Shown here one piece after another: positions 43,315 through 44,329 of a DNA stretch of 44,329 bases; position 1 is the stretch's first letter, and each line of letters opens with the position of its first letter. The stretch spans positions 238,414-282,742 of the forward strand of contig NW_003109985.1 of assembly GCF_000003605.2 (NCBI RefSeq), read 5' to 3'. The position numbers were made by a program, and so were the translations under genes. The notes under the pieces are model-generated. The model made no database searches, was not told the DNA's origin, and was given only the letters and a program-made list of their open reading frames with translations. This DNA comes from Saccoglossus kowalevskii (Eukaryota; Hemichordata; Enteropneusta; Harrimaniidae).

Positions 43315-43508
43315 TTATACTGGGTTTATATCATTAGATTTATTTAAGGGTCCATTACTTTTCATCTCAACATTACCATCTACTGTTTTTTCATCTTCAT
43401 CTTCGTTATCATCTTTATCTTCTTCCTTCTTTGACTTCTCTGTATGATTTGAATTTGCTTCCATGGGGGTTAACAGCACATGTGTGGCATCTGCTTCTGG
43501 AGTATTTT
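43315..43508 (-). CDS. Terminal exon of a second SLC26A11-like copy (partial)
   Basis: Acceptor AATTTAAATGCAG, then in phase 2 E-NTPEADATHVLLTPMEANSN followed by a Lys/Glu/Asp-rich tail (KSKKEEDKDDNEDEDEK) to TAA at 43317-43315. It starts like the last exon of the gene at 21121 (EN, then DATHV, same phase, acidic end) but is longer. The remaining exons would lie to the right, beyond the hAT remnant and the window edge. Assignment rests on the short shared motif and phase. Confidence 0.6.
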
Positions 43509-43858
43509 CTGCATTTAAATTGACAGTGAGAAAACATTACAACCGACAAGTCATGGAAATATTCACATGTTAATTTTCAAGACATGAATGTCTACCAGTC
43601 AGTCAAATGTTGACAAATTGAAAAACAAATCAACGTGCGTATGTATTCCCTTATAACTCCTTTTTGTACCAACTTTAAATGAGCCAAACCTAAAAGACAA
43701 CTTGTACAACAAGAATTAACAACCTATTAAAAGTGCATCTAGGCAAACAGGGATTGAAATAGAATTTTTTACCTGCATGCACAGTGTGCATGTTGAATTT
43801 GAAATTTACCTGCACCAACTTGTTGTGAAATGCACCACTTTTAAAGTTTTAATAAAGT

Positions 43859-44329
43859 TTAAAGTTTCTTTATAAGATTGTCGTCATCAGACCATGCAGC
43901 CTCATTTTCTGGTACCCGAGATCCATATCGTCTTGTATGGGGTCTTCTGCTTGTTTTGCTATCTTGAAACCACAAGTCAATTGCATTGTCAGGAACAAAT
44001 GTGTCAAGTTCATCATCACATAAATTGATTGCCATTAATGCTGTTAAGGTTTCAGGTTGAAGCCTGCTTCGCCAGTCACTTTTTAATTACTGACATTAGT
44101 GAAAATCCGCGTTCACATACTGCTGTACTACATGGTATGAGAAGAACTATCTTGACAAGCATGAGAATACACTTATAATTGTCTCCAAACACCAACATCA
44201 CTCTTTGCCAGATATCAAGATATTTCAGGGATTGGCCTTCTGTCTGTTCTATTTTTCGAACTATTTTCTTCAGTGCTGTCCATTCAATTAATGTGTCAAT
44301 TTCATTGCATCCTCTGTATTCTAGTATCT
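43859..44329 (-). pseudogene. hAT-family transposase C-terminus with frameshift
   Basis: The minus strand from the edge reads ILEYRGCNEIDTLIEWTALK and later STAVCERGFSLMSVIK, the hAT dimerisation-domain signature. Near 44080-44085 one extra base in an A run breaks the frame; the other frame then continues SDWRSRLQPETLTALMAINL and ends at TAA (43861-43859). The rest lies beyond the window. It is either a dead transposon or a domesticated copy with an error. It probably lies in the last intron of the second SLC26A11-like gene. Confidence 0.85.

Overview
The window looks like AT-rich nuclear DNA from an invertebrate animal. Genes are split by GT-AG introns, there is a eukaryotic tRNA-Trp with internal A and B boxes, and non-LTR retrotransposon and hAT remnants, MITE-like elements and large minisatellites are present. 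The lineage cannot be fixed from sequence alone; a marine deuterostome or spiralian would fit. Two runs of N (50 and 440 bases) are assembly gaps.

Left part (1-16.9 kb, + strand). There are two small two-pass membrane protein genes. The first (4198-4812) is intronless as read, with an eight-aspartate loop between its membrane segments and two PPxY motifs in its tail. The second starts at 10089 and continues, after a 5.6 kb intron, in a short terminal exon at 16343-16481. That intron holds a 2.6 kb 39-bp minisatellite, a gap, and a 2.3 kb array of about 143-bp units that ends in a CA tract and a hairpin. A possible 5' exon (4124-4157) would splice in frame to the second gene and place the first gene inside its intron. 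A third, 52-bp satellite lies at about 6970-7860.

Middle part (16.9-21.1 kb). This is gene-poor. It holds a decayed non-LTR reverse transcriptase on the minus strand whose 3' end runs into a TACAAA microsatellite, probably its own tail.

Right part (21.1-31.6 kb, minus strand). A complete 14-exon SLC26A11-like sulfate/anion transporter gene was rebuilt exon by exon. Every junction keeps the reading frame (1980 coding nt). Exon 8 carries an in-frame TGA at codon 380, just before the conserved NQEL, so the copy is either newly dead, polymorphic, mis-sequenced or recoded. A paralogous terminal exon at 43508-43315 suggests a second, tandem copy lying mostly beyond the right edge.

Between and beyond (31.6-44.3 kb). 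This region holds copies of a TIR MITE family, a CpG-rich patch with a perfect DR1 nuclear-receptor site, a (TAGAA)n tract, an intact tRNA-Trp and a 3'-half copy of it, an RTE-like RT fragment, a second copy of a GC-rich dispersed element, another MITE, and the frameshifted C-terminus of a hAT transposase at the edge. No clearly new multi-gene system was found. The strongest leads are the TGA in the transporter and the structured arrays within one intron.
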